Positions 11,111 to 21,140 of a DNA stretch of 64,000 nt are shown in pieces. A program made the translations under genes and the position numbers. The stretch spans positions 2,604,001-2,668,000 of the forward strand of contig JAUCEF010000002.1 in assembly GCA_033558025.1 (NCBI GenBank), read 5' to 3'. This stretch comes from Phytophthora sp. 'mugwort'. Its lineage: Eukaryota > Oomycota > Peronosporomycetes > Peronosporales > Peronosporaceae. Below the pieces are notes generated by a model. The model ran no database searches. It had not been told where the DNA came from and saw only the letters and a list, made by a program, of their open reading frames with translations. The stretch's first letter is position 1; the number at the start of each line of letters is the position of its first letter.

Positions 11111-11121
11111 ATCAGATACAC

Positions 11122-12270
11122 ATGCCGTATCGGGGCAACGAAGCCCTGGCACCTTTGGTGCGTTTCCTGGCCGCTGGCAAGGAAGCCAAGACCGAGTGGC
11201 TCACACCACGTCAGAGAGCTCGGCTCCATCAATACGAGTGGGCCGACGATGACCTTCTCTACTACCGAGTGAAGCCCCATGATCCCCCTCGGGTAGTCGT
11301 TCCAAACGAGGAGGATCTCAAGTTTGACATGCTCCGGTTAAAGCCACAGTGACCGGGGAACAGGCTGCGAAGCTGTTCCTGGATGGCGTTTTCCTCCATC
11401 ACGGTCTGCCGACAATGTTTACGGATCGTGACCCGCGGTACCGCCGCGTTCTGGCGAACGCAGTTCCAACTACTTGGAACGAGGCTGCACATGTCCGCTG
11501 CCGATCCTCCTCAGACGGATGGGCAGACGGAGCGTGTCAACCGAGTGCTTGAGGACACACTACGCAGTGGCTGTGCGGAAGCTCCTCGCACTTCGTCAGA
11601 ATGCTTGCCGGTAGTTGAGTTTGCACTCAACAAAACGGTTCACGCATCGACCGGGCCCGTTCTATCTGAATGGCTTACGCTATCCACGGGTGCCGCTCAC
11701 TTTGCGAGGCAGCACCCCGTCTTCAGTTCTAAGTGGAGGAGAGGCTCGAAAAGTTTTCCTCCCAGGTTTCGGGCATGAGACCGGTTTCCTTGCGGAAACA
11801 AGTGGAGTCTTTTATAGACACCAGGCTGAACGTAATTAGCCGTGTCCGTATGCCATGGCAGCGGCACAGAACAAACAAAAGGAGTACTCTGACAAGAAAG
11901 GAGAGGAAACTTAAACGTGTTTAATGTGGGGGATTTAGTCCTACTAGACACTAGGAACTGCCACTCGCCACGGTAAGTTCCGTTGGGAGCAACAAGCTGA
12001 ATCACCGCTTCATTGGACCCTTTGCGGTCCTGGCCAGGCTTGGTGCGACATATACCATTGACCTGCCTAAGTCAATGACGACCCACCCGACGTTCTATGT
12101 GGGCCGTCTGAAGCGGTACCATGACCCGCAGGGCTCACAGACACCAGCTCTACAAAGCGAGGCTACGACTCTTGTCTCTGAGCGCGCCCAGAGCCAGAAG
12201 CCCAGGTCCCTTGCGGGGCCACGGGGAAGGAGCTCCATACGAAGGAACCCCGGCTGCATACGCCGAGTAT
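11122..12270 (+). pseudogene. Integrase remnant of gypsy element B, internally deleted
   Basis: The start (RQRARLHQYEWADDDLLYYR) is the N-terminal integrase lead-in. At about 11340 the sequence jumps directly into the middle of the DDE core (VTGEQAAKLFLDGVFLHHGLP, TDRDPRY), so the HHCC zinc site and the first catalytic Asp are missing. The remaining core continues in another frame (PQTDGQTERVNRVLEDTLR with the catalytic Glu, LPVVEFALNKTVHASTG). C-terminal segments follow to about 12130 (THPTFYVGRLKRYHD). The deletion makes the element non-autonomous for integration. Confidence 0.8.
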
Positions 12271-14040
12271 GAGCCATAGCGATACAGCTGGAAGTACGCA
12301 GGAGGCGCTCCCGCCTGGGGCACAGGCCGCAGGAGGTCCCGAACGAGACACAACACCCGTCGGACTCGGTCCATGGACGCCCAAAATGCATCCAGACGTT
12401 GGAATATCTCGCCCACGTCATTCGTGCGACGGTCGACCCGTCCTTCAAGGGCCGACAAGTCATCGGCCAGACGATTTACGTCGTCACGAATCGGCCCAAG
12501 GACTCCAGCGCCCCGGCCTGAGCGGCAGCACCCCCGCCTTCACCAAGTTCAAGCGCAATCTCAAGCGCAAGGACTCGGCGACGAGAACGGTGTTTTCAAC
12601 TACCCGAGGTGGAGCCGAAGGCGGCACACCAGGTCGTGAGCTGGACCAGAAGCTCGTGCCTCGTACTCGTGCTCGTTCGAGGGCACCACCGCCTCTCATC
12701 GACCGTAATGAGGAGACACACTACCACGTGGAGCGTGTGCTCCAGGAGCGGAGCGTTCCCGGAAAGCGCCAGCTCCGCGTGAAGTGGAGGGGGTACTCGG
12801 AAGCTGAGTGCTCCTGGGAGCCGTACTAATGGCTCCAGGCTGACCGCCCGAAGGCTGTCGCGATCTGAGAACAGAATCGGCGGCGGCTTCGTAGTAGTTC
12901 GGGCTTTCTTGCTCGAACGGGGTGTGGTCGTAGAACCAAGACCATACCCGCGCTCATCAGGAGCGCTAGAAGCGGAATGCTTCTGCAGTTCTCGAGAGAG
13001 CTGTCGTTTGCATACCACACGGGCAAACTCAATACGCAGATCTCGGAGGTCAAGGATGGCCGCCAGGGTGAGATCCTGCTGGAGAACCTCGAGTTGTCCT
13101 TGTGAGCAGCGCGTAGCTGCCCACTTCCAACAGACGGCCTCGGCCACTTGGAAAGAGTCACAGTGTGGGGGCATCACGGCTGGATAGCCCCACACAGGTC
13201 GCAGTCCCGACCGGATCTCTGGCTCTTTTCGCTGGCTCGGGAACCCCTTGAGCGGGATGTTATGCTCACGTTTAGAAACAGGGGCTGTTTGGCCACCAGG
13301 TGGCGCTTATAAGCGCCCCGAGAAGAGCGCCCGCCAAGAAGCACGCGAGGCGGCTGGAGCTGACCCATGTAGGCGTCGGCTCCGTGGGACTCCTCAGGAG
13401 GGAAGTATCCGGGAGCGTAAGGCGGCCCCCACGAACAGGTGAAGAGTACTTCACAGGCGACCGGGTCGCCGGGGACCGCGCTCCCTTATGACGAGCAGCC
13501 TGATACTCCGACTGCTGCCCGTCGAGATCGTTGGAGAATCTCTCGGCCGACTTGGCCCTCTTCCTCCTCATCGGATGAGAAATCGAAGAGTTCCTTGTTC
13601 GTGAGCGTGAGGGTTCCATACCCTTCATGGATCGGAGAACTGGAAGCAGCTCGTCGCTTGCGGCTGACTTCCGAGGCTGCTGCGGCCTCCCCTGACGCTC
13701 GGCCGTCTTCGACGCGTCGCCATCGTCGCCGTTATGGCTAGACAGCGGGGTACGGGACCCAATCAACTCCCACTGACTCGGGTCGCCGTCAGACCCCTTG
13801 ACGAGCGGGATCTTATTATCACCCCAGGACATGGGACACTTGTCTGAGTTCTCATAGTCCACGAGGAGCTCAGGGTCATCCTCAGGCGGTTCAACTGCCT
13901 TGGGGTCACCTTGGATGCCACCTTGGTGGACCCTTAGCGGCAGAGCCTTTGCCGGAAAACTTATAGCTCTTAGCCTGCTGCTTGGAAGCAACAGGCTTGG
14001 CAGGCGCTTTCGCACCGCTGCCAGACCGAGGCTTGGTCAT
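12150..14040 (-). pseudogene. Antisense coiled-coil ORF inside gypsy element B
   Basis: A minus-strand reading path runs from an ATG at 14040 (MTKPRSGSGAKAPAKPVASK) through an acidic part (DDPELLVDYENSDKCPMSWG, about 13880-13820), Ser/Arg-rich sequence, and heptad-rich helices near 13120-13000 (EVLQQDLTLAAILDLRDLRI). Further left, opposite the linker before the chromodomain, another helical piece is readable (SALEGRVDRRTNDVGEIFQRL, about 12455-12390), followed by Tyr/Gly/Pro-rich sequence. Frameshifts at several points mean it is not intact. The position, antisense between chromodomain and 3' LTR, is the same as in element A. The function is unknown. Confidence 0.5.
12690..12835 (+). pseudogene. 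Chromodomain of gypsy element B
   Basis: The sequence HYHVERVLQERSVPGKRQ then LRVKWRGYSEAECSWEP has the chromodomain spacing of a YHVE-I start, a KWRGY strand and a final SWEP. A stop follows at 12827-12829. It marks the end of the sense pol gene. Confidence 0.85.
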
Positions 14041-14220
14041 TCTTAAGGCTGACGTGGAAGCCGAAGAAGAAGAAGAAGATCACACGGAAGTGCTCAGGCT
14101 CAAAAGAAAATGAGCCGGCTGCGGAAACCAACCGCAGCGAAGTCGATGTAATACGACTTTGATAATGGAAGACGGAGATTTCCTTTCACGCGCCCTGGCT
14201 GGTCGTTAAACCGAACCTAA

Positions 14221-14231
14221 GTGGGGGAGGA
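14221..14231 (+). other. Polypurine tract of element B
   Basis: GTGGGGGAGGA lies directly left of the TG of the 3' LTR, the position used to prime plus-strand DNA in LTR retrotransposons. Confidence 0.8.
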
Positions 14232-14598
14232 TGTAACGGGGTTACATGAAGAGTGCTAGGTCACTCTTCAGAGCAGATGTACCCAAGTATGCTAAGTGAT
14301 GTGGCCAAACATCACTATGACGTCGACGGTAATGACGTCATGGATAGCTACCACAGAAAGGGTACAAAGACCTCAGAGCCACTTAACAGGGTAACATCTA
14401 GGGAACATTATAGGTGACTAATAGTTAATGTGTAGATGCACTAAAAGGGGCCACCTATAAATATATTCAGTCTTAAATTTACTGAATTTTGGTAACAGTC
14501 CCACACGCTAGGGACTAGTGAACTGCCGTTCACTGAGCGTTTGTGTACTATCTGGATGTCACACTTCCTGTGCACAAGGTGTCGTGTGCCCCGCCACA
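14232..14598 (+). repeat. 3' LTR of gypsy element B
   Basis: It matches the 5' LTR except for scattered substitutions and an extra stretch of about 38 bases after GACGTCGACGG. That stretch includes the palindrome TGACGTCA at 14333-14340, a CRE/ATF-type sequence. The end is CCGCCACA followed by TCTGA. The difference between the LTRs shows that the insertion is not recent or that the 5' copy suffered a deletion. Confidence 0.9.
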
Positions 14599-14603
14599 TC
14601 TGA

Positions 14604-14893
14604 TGTGGTTTGTGAAGCCTGTTCCGTGGGGCTTGCTTGCGAACCTTGCCACACTGCTTGCTGGAAAAGAGACACTACCGCAGTCCGTGAAGGAGAAGCT
14701 CGAGATAGCGCGCGAGCTAGACATGGTGCTTGTCAAATATGAAAATGAGGGAGTTACGGGGACTGCCGAAAAGTTTGCCCGTGCTCTTAGGGACGAGCCA
14801 TTCCAGCTTCGCTGCATATTGATTACTGGCCTAATTACATATTTTAGTCCTGATTTGCCAATAATCAGCTATTTTGTCAGTATATTAATATAG
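14604..14893 (+). pseudogene. Right part of the ORF split by gypsy element B
   Basis: The frame that leaves off at 6983 resumes here and runs to a stop at 14891-14893. It encodes a hydrophobic start (WFVKPVPWGLLANLATLLAG), a charged helical segment (SVKEKLEIARELDMVLVKYE, VTGTAEKFARALRDEPFQL) and then low-complexity hydrophobic residues in AT-rich DNA. The last part may be read-through of an intron or of non-coding DNA. I do not recognise the family. The shared frame across the duplication is the evidence that it was coding. Confidence 0.45.
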
Positions 14894-16290
14894 ATATTTT
14901 ATTATAATAATTATACGAGCACTGAATGGGAGAAGTCGGTTGGTATTGCACGCGCTGATACCCGTGCTTTCGAGAGGACGACGGCTGTCGAATCTCAGGC
15001 CGATCAAACGTAATGGTTCATGGGTATTGTTGAACACGAAGACATGCAGCTGTAAAGATGGATTGGAAGCCCATAAGGTTCTACACGTTAAATTTCACAA
15101 GTATTTTACATGTTCTTGCTGCATCAGTGGGTTCGTCCGCCCAAAGTGGCCACGTCCAGTGAAATACGGCGTCTAGGCTTTCCTTAAAAGATGCGGCACA
15201 TCTGGTTCCAGTAGTCGCGCTATGATAGTCGTCGAGCTGTTTTGCTGACACATACGTCAGTCGACACTCCGTTCTCGAACACCACACGGACACGCAGCCT
15301 TATGGTCATCACCGCAAGCAACGACACAGGCTCACTGTGCTGCAAGGTTTGGTCACATAGTCCTGTCTGCACTCGTTACGTGCTATAATAGCACTGTGGT
15401 GGTGGTGGCTGGCCTTTCTTGTGTGTGCCAGTTCATGCTATAATTTTTGTTTCACGATAGCAGCATACACATGGCTCATGGCGTACGTCGTGTCCATAGT
15501 GGAGTATCGACAGTGCATAGCATTCTTTGATTCATGACCACACATTGAAACGCCAAAGATTCCGAAAATCCACTACATTCGAGCAAACACAGCACGAACA
15601 AGCATATAAACCATTCCAAATGCCAGCAACGGGAAGCAAATTTTGCAATCCTTCCAGAGGCTTATCACCGAGCGTTCTGCAGTAGCAATGTCCGACTTGT
15701 TTGGCTTACTGTATTGGGGGTTGATTACCAGACCAACCGGCTGGAAGTACCGTATCATAGTTTGCATCATTTTTTCAGCGCGAACACACTGGTGTTTATT
15801 AAGCGTCGCGTTTCTAGAAAACACATGTACGTGGGCAATGACCCACACAACTGACCATCTCGACAACGTGATAGCTCATAGTGCGGCGCTACTATTGTAT
15901 CTGCCCTTAAACGTTGATACAGTCGCCCACAAAGCGGAAGTAGCAAAACTCACGCACCTTAAGCGTCACAGGCAGTCAACGAATACTACAGCTTTTGACG
16001 ATTTGACGGACAATCGAAAAGGTGGACCAGAAGAGAGCTCAAACTTATTTTTCAGGAAAAAACAACTGGCGACTTCAGTCTGGTACACCCGATCTGCCCC
16101 ATCGGCAATCCAGTCACCATGACAGCGTCTTATTCCGATCCAACCAGTGACCACAACACCGTGATGTCGACCGGCATTCCTTTGCCATTACAAATAACGC
16201 ACGTGCTAAAACGTTAGCTCCGCTCTATCTTCATTACTCAATTTGCATTTCGAGCTCCAAGTGTCCAAACTCCTCACCGTGCAATCCACT
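14894..16290. other. About 1.4 kb without a supported gene, upstream of the pectate lyase
   Basis: Both strands hold middling open frames (plus 15643-16122, minus 15573-15866) that overlap each other and show no motif I know. The last few hundred bases should contain the promoter of the pectate lyase gene. I see a pyrimidine-rich CTCCGCTCTATCTTCATTACTC about 70 bases before its ATG, which resembles an oomycete transcription-start context (TCATT plus a pyrimidine tract), but this is suggestive only. Confidence 0.4.
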
Positions 16291-18234
16291 ATGGTCAAGT
16301 CCTTCGCGCCGTTCGCGACGTCTGCGGCGCTCCTGTTTGCGGTTGCGACCGCCGCTTCCGTCCCCGACGGCACATGGCCCGCCAGCACAGGCACCGTTCA
16401 GTACGCGGAGGCCTACGTTATCAAGGCCGGCGAGGTCTTCGACGGCAAGATGCAGACGTTCGAGCGCTCCGACATCACGTGTGAAGGCCAGACTGAGAGC
16501 GGTGCTAACACCGCTGTATTCAATCTGGAGCCCGGTGCCACCCTCAAGAATGCCATCATCGGCAAGAACCAAATGGAGGGCGTCCACTGCGACCAGCACG
16601 ACTGCATCATTGACAATGTCTGGTGGGACGATGTGTGCGAGGACGCGCTGAGCATCAAGGGCGGCACCGCCTCCAGCGTGTCCAAGGTCATCGGTGGTGG
16701 CGCTCGTTACGCTGACGACAAGGTCATCCAGCACAATGGCTACGGTACCGTTGAGATCGACGGCTTCTACGGTGAAGACATTAGCAAGCTCTATCGTTCG
16801 TGCGGCACCTGTGGTGATAGACCTAAGAAGGTGTCGGTATCGAACGTGTACGTCGTGAATCCGGGCAATGCCATTGTGACGGTGAACCAGAACTGGGGTG
16901 ACGAGGCAACGCTGAGCAACGTCTGGGTCAAGTCGAGCAGCGATAAGGTGAAGATCTGTCAGTGGTCGCAAGGCAACGCCGATGGTGAGCCGTCGATGCT
17001 TGGCGACGGTCCGTCTCCATCGCTGTGCCAGTACTCAGAGAGTGATGTTCACATTAATGCGGACATTTCCCAGGTGACGGGCACCTCGACATCGTCGTCA
17101 ACAACGCCCACAGAGACGCAGCCTTCCTCTTCGACTTCGATTGCCTCGTCACAGGAATCCAGGTCATCAGTTTCAACGTCTGTGCAGACCCCTTCTAATT
17201 CGTCCACCGCCGCGTCGGGCTCGGAGACCCCCGGCACTGTGGCACCGGCCGACGACAGCAGCTCGGAGCAGACTTTAGTCAGCACGGCGTCTAGCCAGAC
17301 CCAGCAGGAGGAATCCAACAAAGCGTTTACGGATGGAACTATGCAGACACAACAGTCGACCACGTCAAGCAACACGAACGGCGACAGCAATGACACGCAG
17401 CACGAAGAGCAGACAATCGCTTTCAGTAACAGCAGCAGCACTACATCGGGCATCAGCGACTCCCTCACTCCCAGCTCGACCGCCAGTTCGACGACACAGA
17501 CGTCAGCCAGTTCCACGATCTCGACAGGCTCAGTCCCGGATGGGACGTGGCCTGCCAGTACCGGAACTGTTCTCTACATGGAGCCGTATACCGTCAAGGC
17601 CGGCGAGGTTTTCGACGGTAAGATGCAGACCTTCGAGCGTTCCGACATCAAGTGCACTGAGGGCGAGGGCCAGAAGGACTCAGCAGTGTTCCTCGTTGAG
17701 GCCGGCGGTACCCTGAAGAATGCCATCATTGGCAAAAACCAGAAGGAGGGTGTCCACTGTGATGATCATGACTGCGTCATTGAGAACGTGTGGTGGGACG
17801 ACGTGTGCGAAGACGCACTCAGCATCAAGGGCGGCTCGGCGTCCAGCGTGACCACTGTGACCAATTGTGGTGCTCGCTACGCCTCGGACAAGGTCGTGCA
17901 ACACAACGGTTACGGTACTGTCAAGATCAACGGCTTCTTTGCCCAGGAGTTCGGTAAGCTCTACCGATCATGCGGTACATGCGGTGACATCCCGCGCACG
18001 GTGACGGTTGAGAACGTGTACGCCATCGACCCATTGGTGAGCGTCATCACGGTGAACAAGAACTACGGCGACGAGGCCACACTGAGTAACATCCACGTGA
18101 AGACGACGGACGGCAACAACGACGTTAAGGTGTGCCAGTGGTCGCAGGGTGGCAGCGCACCGTCGAACCTGGGCGATGGGCCATCGGGTACGCTATGTCA
18201 GTACTCGGAGAGCGACGTGCACATCAACGAGTAA
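16291..18234 (+). CDS. Secreted pectate lyase with two tandem PL3 domains
   Basis: I start at the ATG at 16291; the frame is open further left but only with a TTG. The 647-residue protein begins with a clear signal peptide (VKSFAPFATSAALLFAVATAA). The first polysaccharide lyase family 3 domain covers about residues 24-259, then comes a Ser/Thr-rich linker (about 260-414, probably O-glycosylated), then a second PL3 domain (about 415-647). Each domain has the family blocks VWWDDVCEDALSIKG, QHNGYGTV and LYRSCGTCGD, with the conserved Asp, Lys and Arg. PL3 enzymes cut de-esterified pectin by beta-elimination outside the cell, a plant-cell-wall degrading function of oomycete pathogens. No frameshift or intron is evident. 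Most oomycete PL3 proteins known to me have one domain. Confidence 0.93.
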   Translation: MVKSFAPFATSAALLFAVATAASVPDGTWPASTGTVQYAEAYVIKAGEVFDGKMQTFERSDITCEGQTESGANTAVFNLEPGATLKNAIIGKNQMEGVHCDQHDCIIDNVWWDDVCEDALSIKGGTASSVSKVIGGGARYADDKVIQHNGYGTVEIDGFYGEDISKLYRSCGTCGDRPKKVSVSNVYVVNPGNAIVTVNQNWGDEATLSNVWVKSSSDKVKICQWSQGNADGEPSMLGDGPSPSLCQYSESDVHINADISQVTGTSTSSSTTPTETQPSSSTSIASSQESRSSVSTSVQTPSNSSTAASGSETPGTVAPADDSSSEQTLVSTASSQTQQEESNKAFTDGTMQTQQSTTSSNTNGDSNDTQHEEQTIAFSNSSSTTSGISDSLTPSSTASSTTQTSASSTISTGSVPDGTWPASTGTVLYMEPYTVKAGEVFDGKMQTFERSDIKCTEGEGQKDSAVFLVEAGGTLKNAIIGKNQKEGVHCDDHDCVIENVWWDDVCEDALSIKGGSASSVTTVTNCGARYASDKVVQHNGYGTVKINGFFAQEFGKLYRSCGTCGDIPRTVTVENVYAIDPLVSVITVNKNYGDEATLSNIHVKTTDGNNDVKVCQWSQGGSAPSNLGDGPSGTLCQYSESDVHINE

Positions 18235-18289
18235 ATGCGCGGCAATCATTCTGTAAGTACCAGAGGAAATGTAGAATGCTGTAGCGTAT

Positions 18290-18589
18290 TTGATGTTCGT
18301 GATGGTGAGTTCAACCAATAATAATGACAGTTTCTTAAAGGCGTTCAGTGTCTTACAGACAAACCCCTCGGTAGTCATCACGTCGGGAGCTCCCATCGCA
18401 GTGTACCAACTACATGGAAAAGCATGGTACAACCGTTTGTATTCAATCATGCAAGTTGCGGCGACAGCAACAGCAAAACTCGACGAAACGGATGCAGCTC
18501 GTGGCGTTGAGGTACAGAACGTGCAAGATACTGAGGGTGTTGTCGAAGTCGACCTTGACCCTGAAGCGATCAAGGAGTACCTGAAGTGA
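18290..18589 (+). CDS. Possible small hypothetical protein downstream of pectate lyase
   Basis: An ATG at 18290 opens 99 codons ending in an acidic tail (VVEVDLDPEAIKEYLK). The opposite strand has an equally long frame (18193-18573), so coding is uncertain. The plus reading is preferred because its C-terminal composition is protein-like. After it, to about 18720, a shifted frame continues similarly (LLAEFGDEAKP then stop), so this may be a decayed longer gene. No function can be assigned. Confidence 0.3.
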   Translation: MMFVMVSSTNNNDSFLKAFSVLQTNPSVVITSGAPIAVYQLHGKAWYNRLYSIMQVAATATAKLDETDAARGVEVQNVQDTEGVVEVDLDPEAIKEYLK

Positions 18590-19435
18590 ATTGGCTCACT
18601 GCTTGTTCGAGCAGATTTACAGTCGTGTCTGAAGATCTGTGCGCGGTCTACGAGACGATGCAGCGTTCGCTCCTGGCTGAATTTGGCGACGAAGCAAAGC
18701 CGTAAGCAACATGCTTACATTTCCAAAGTTAAGGACCTTAGAAATAGGAATACCTACTCGTTTTACGTATTCCTTTTGACATACTAGAGGTCATAGGTGT
18801 TTTACATTCCGTATTCCCAATAACAGGGTATTATTATTTTTCTACGGATTTTCTGTACACCTTCGTTACGGTAGTCGAACTAAGACGACCAAGCTCCAAG
18901 ACGAAACTATAAAAACAGAGAAGAAAAATGAAAAACAGAGAGGACGCATCGATAACGTAGAAAAGGTGTGCACAACAAAGAAAGCGATTCAAAAACACAC
19001 CAGGAACGACAGCAGAGAACGGTGTCGAAAAAACACACAAGAGACAGAGATTAGGTCAGCACCAGCCAACCAGAACACATCTTCGCGGTCCAGCTCGCAG
19101 GTAATCCGTGAAAACTAACCGTTACAACCCCGTTCGATTAACCGCTCGTAACGGTCCGATCCGTGCTGTGCTTCCAGCGCCATCTACGCGTCGAGACCTT
19201 CCCACGTTGATTAACCTACGCTCCAAAAAAGCTGAGTCCCAAACCCAGCGATATCCATCTCGGCAGCCAAGACGATGCCACGTCCTCCAAGAGGCCGAAG
19301 AAGAGCCCCCAAGTATCTGTGGAATCATCAGCTGTCGCATGGGACGGTGGAGCAACTGGAGCAGCACCTGGACTCCCAGCCGGTGTTTGCAGCCACACGA
19401 GTCAGCTTCAGCGTGGTTACTGTGCCCGGGCAATA

Positions 19436-19451
19436 CCGGCATTTACCTGTC
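19436..19451 (+). repeat. Left terminal inverted repeat of the pogo-like element
   Basis: CCGGCATTTACCTGTC, exact inverse of 21125-21140, preceded by the TA target duplication. Confidence 0.95.
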
Positions 19452-19749
19452 ATAAGGGCAACATCAAATGCCTCCGTGATTAGGGCTTCTTCATTGCACG
19501 TGGCACGCGCAAATGCATCGTACTTGATCGCGCTTATACGGTAATATTCAGTGTATGGTCGCATATCCACATATCGAATCGCCGCCATCCCAGAAGAAGC
19601 CGTCCGAGGCGGCCGGTTGCTGCTGGTCTTCCGTGTCGCACTGCCCCGTGTGCGTCTGACAGCTCGTCGGTGAGTATAATCGCTCGATGCTCGGTGACGT
19701 TAAGCTGCTCGGTTGTACCGCTGCTGCTAACTGTACTTTGTCGAGTTCT

Positions 19750-20988
19750 GCGTTTAATATAATAGATGCGGTGCCTGACAGATGCCCGACGCGCAGCCGG
19801 CTGATGCTCGGCACGTGGTGGCGCCTTCAGGAGAACAACCTTGATCGACGCTGCGTACTGGACGACGTTCTCGGTCCAATGACCAGAGAAGTCGTCCAGC
19901 AGGATTGGCTAGTTGCAGTTGATCCGCTCACTAAAGTGAAACCTCAAAAACTCAATAAAAAGCTCAGCGTTCCACCAGCCTTTCGCGTTGCCGAAAATTC
20001 GACACCCGACGCTTCTTGCAGAGGGGCAATTGTCTTCCAGCAACTTCGACCAAAACCATTGCGGAACTTGGTGCTCGCAACACGTTCATCTGGCTTCGTG
20101 GATGGACGTGTCTTGAACACTAAGAAAGGAGGCAACTTGTTCCCATCTGAGTCGGCTAGGAATATAGCGGTAGCTCGCCCCTTATCTTTGCCGGCACATT
20201 TTACCCAAACGGTCCGAGCGTTGCGCTTATCAATTGGCTTCTGTGGCAAATACTTAAAGCAGATAGCTAAATGAAAACTAGTAAGATATAAGTTGAGGCA
20301 ATTAGTAAAACACTTCAAATAAAGCCATACCTGTTTGGTCGGCATTATATACCTGTGAAATGCCTTGTTTAACTATTGTTCTTCGGACCGTAGCTGTAAA
20401 AGCATTGGCAACCTGCACAGCGTCGTCTGGTGTCGTTTGTCCCTGCCTCGTCCGAGCTCGGATCGAAAGCCTGTGGCGCCGGAAGAATCTTCGAGTTCAA
20501 GACGGCGAGGCTCGAAAGGATTCAGGGGTCAGTCCTTCCTCTTTAGTAATTTCTAGCACTTTTTGGGTTAACATCCTGACGACACAGGTATACCTTCTCG
20601 TCTAGATGAGTTAATCCACAAACTATTGCTCTTCTGCCTCTGCGGAGAGCACAGTACCTTGCCCCCGCTTACGGCACTTGAGCACGCCTCCTTTGCCGCT
20701 AGAACACATACTTACAATAGACGCACGCTCGCTTATCCATCTTTGAATGAATTTTTTCTTCTTTGTTCTTTCCGAGTCGCACGATAGCTCACCAAATATT
20801 GTTTCTACAACTTCATTAAGACATGCATTAGTATCAGACAGCTCTACCGCACGCAACTTATCCGCATATGTGTACGCCGTACGCGCGTAAAGCTTGCGCT
20901 TTCTTCCCTGGTCTCCTTGGCTGGGCCTGCCCATTTTGTGGGCAAACGATGGAATGACAATCGTTGTGTGCGTTTGAACTGCGTCCAT
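19750..20988 (-). pseudogene. pogo/Tigger-type transposase, degenerate
   Basis: From an ATG at 20988 the N-terminal part reads as a helix-turn-helix DNA-binding domain (YADKLRAVELSDTNACLNEV, then FIQRWISERASI). The DDE_1 catalytic core begins at about 20250 with RNARTVWVKCAGKDKGRATA and SDGNKLPPFLVFKTR, and continues in another frame as ELFIEFLRFHFSERIN, then PILLDDFSGHWTENVVQYA with the second catalytic Asp. The last part (LLKAPPRAEHQPA, about 19780) matches the usual CQPAD-type end but is altered. A stop lies just before PILLDD, and frameshifts separate the blocks, so it is dead or needs splicing between 20345 and 20620. Confidence 0.85.
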
Positions 20989-21124
20989 CTACATCCAGTC
21001 GATTATTTGCCCTTGAGTTGCTCCACCAGCAACTTAACCTGTGACCCTTATAACAAGAAAGAGTTGGACTTTTCAAAATAAGTGAATTTTATTGGCTAAT
21101 ATAATTTGGAACTTACGACAAAAA

Positions 21125-21140
21125 GACAGGTAAATGCCGG
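21125..21140 (-). repeat. Right terminal inverted repeat of the pogo-like element
   Basis: GACAGGTAAATGCCGG, exact inverse of the left end, followed by TA. Confidence 0.95.

Larger units (their letters stand above)
6984..14598 (+). mobile_element. Full-length Ty3/gypsy retrotransposon B with two LTRs
   Basis: Two related direct repeats (6984-7312 and 14232-14598) start TGTAACGGGGTTACA and end in CCGCCA-TA or CCGCCA-CA. They are bounded by the 5-bp duplication TCTGA at 6979-6983 and 14599-14603. A polypurine tract GTGGGGGAGGA sits directly left of the 3' LTR. Inside, in order, are gag, protease, reverse transcriptase, RNase H, integrase remnant and chromodomain on the plus strand, then an antisense frame. 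Stops, frameshifts and an integrase deletion make it non-autonomous. Confidence 0.92.
19436..21140 (-). mobile_element. pogo-like Tc1/mariner element inserted in the MULE
   Basis: The ends are perfect 16-bp inverted repeats, CCGGCATTTACCTGTC at 19436-19451 and its reverse complement at 21125-21140. They are flanked on both sides by TA (19434-19435 and 21141-21142). Joining the flanks gives GGGCAATATTGACGGCCA, which matches the uninterrupted MULE copy at about 59988-60005 (GGGCTATATTAACGGCCA). This directly proves the insertion. The 1705-bp element carries a pogo-type transposase on the minus strand. Confidence 0.95.

Noticed and set aside
15573..16122. Overlapping frames on both strands upstream of the pectate lyase
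   Set aside because: Neither shows a motif, and they cannot both be coding. Reported as a gene-less stretch.
16234..16971. A 245-codon open frame on the minus strand
   Set aside because: It lies exactly opposite the first pectate lyase domain. Its open state follows from the codon use of the real gene.
17049..17516. Minus-strand frame of 155 codons
   Set aside because: It is opposite the Ser/Thr-rich linker of the pectate lyase; the Val/Cys/Leu-rich translation is a composition shadow.
19687..20274. A 195-codon plus-strand frame inside the pogo element
   Set aside because: It is opposite the recognisable DDE transposase blocks on the minus strand.
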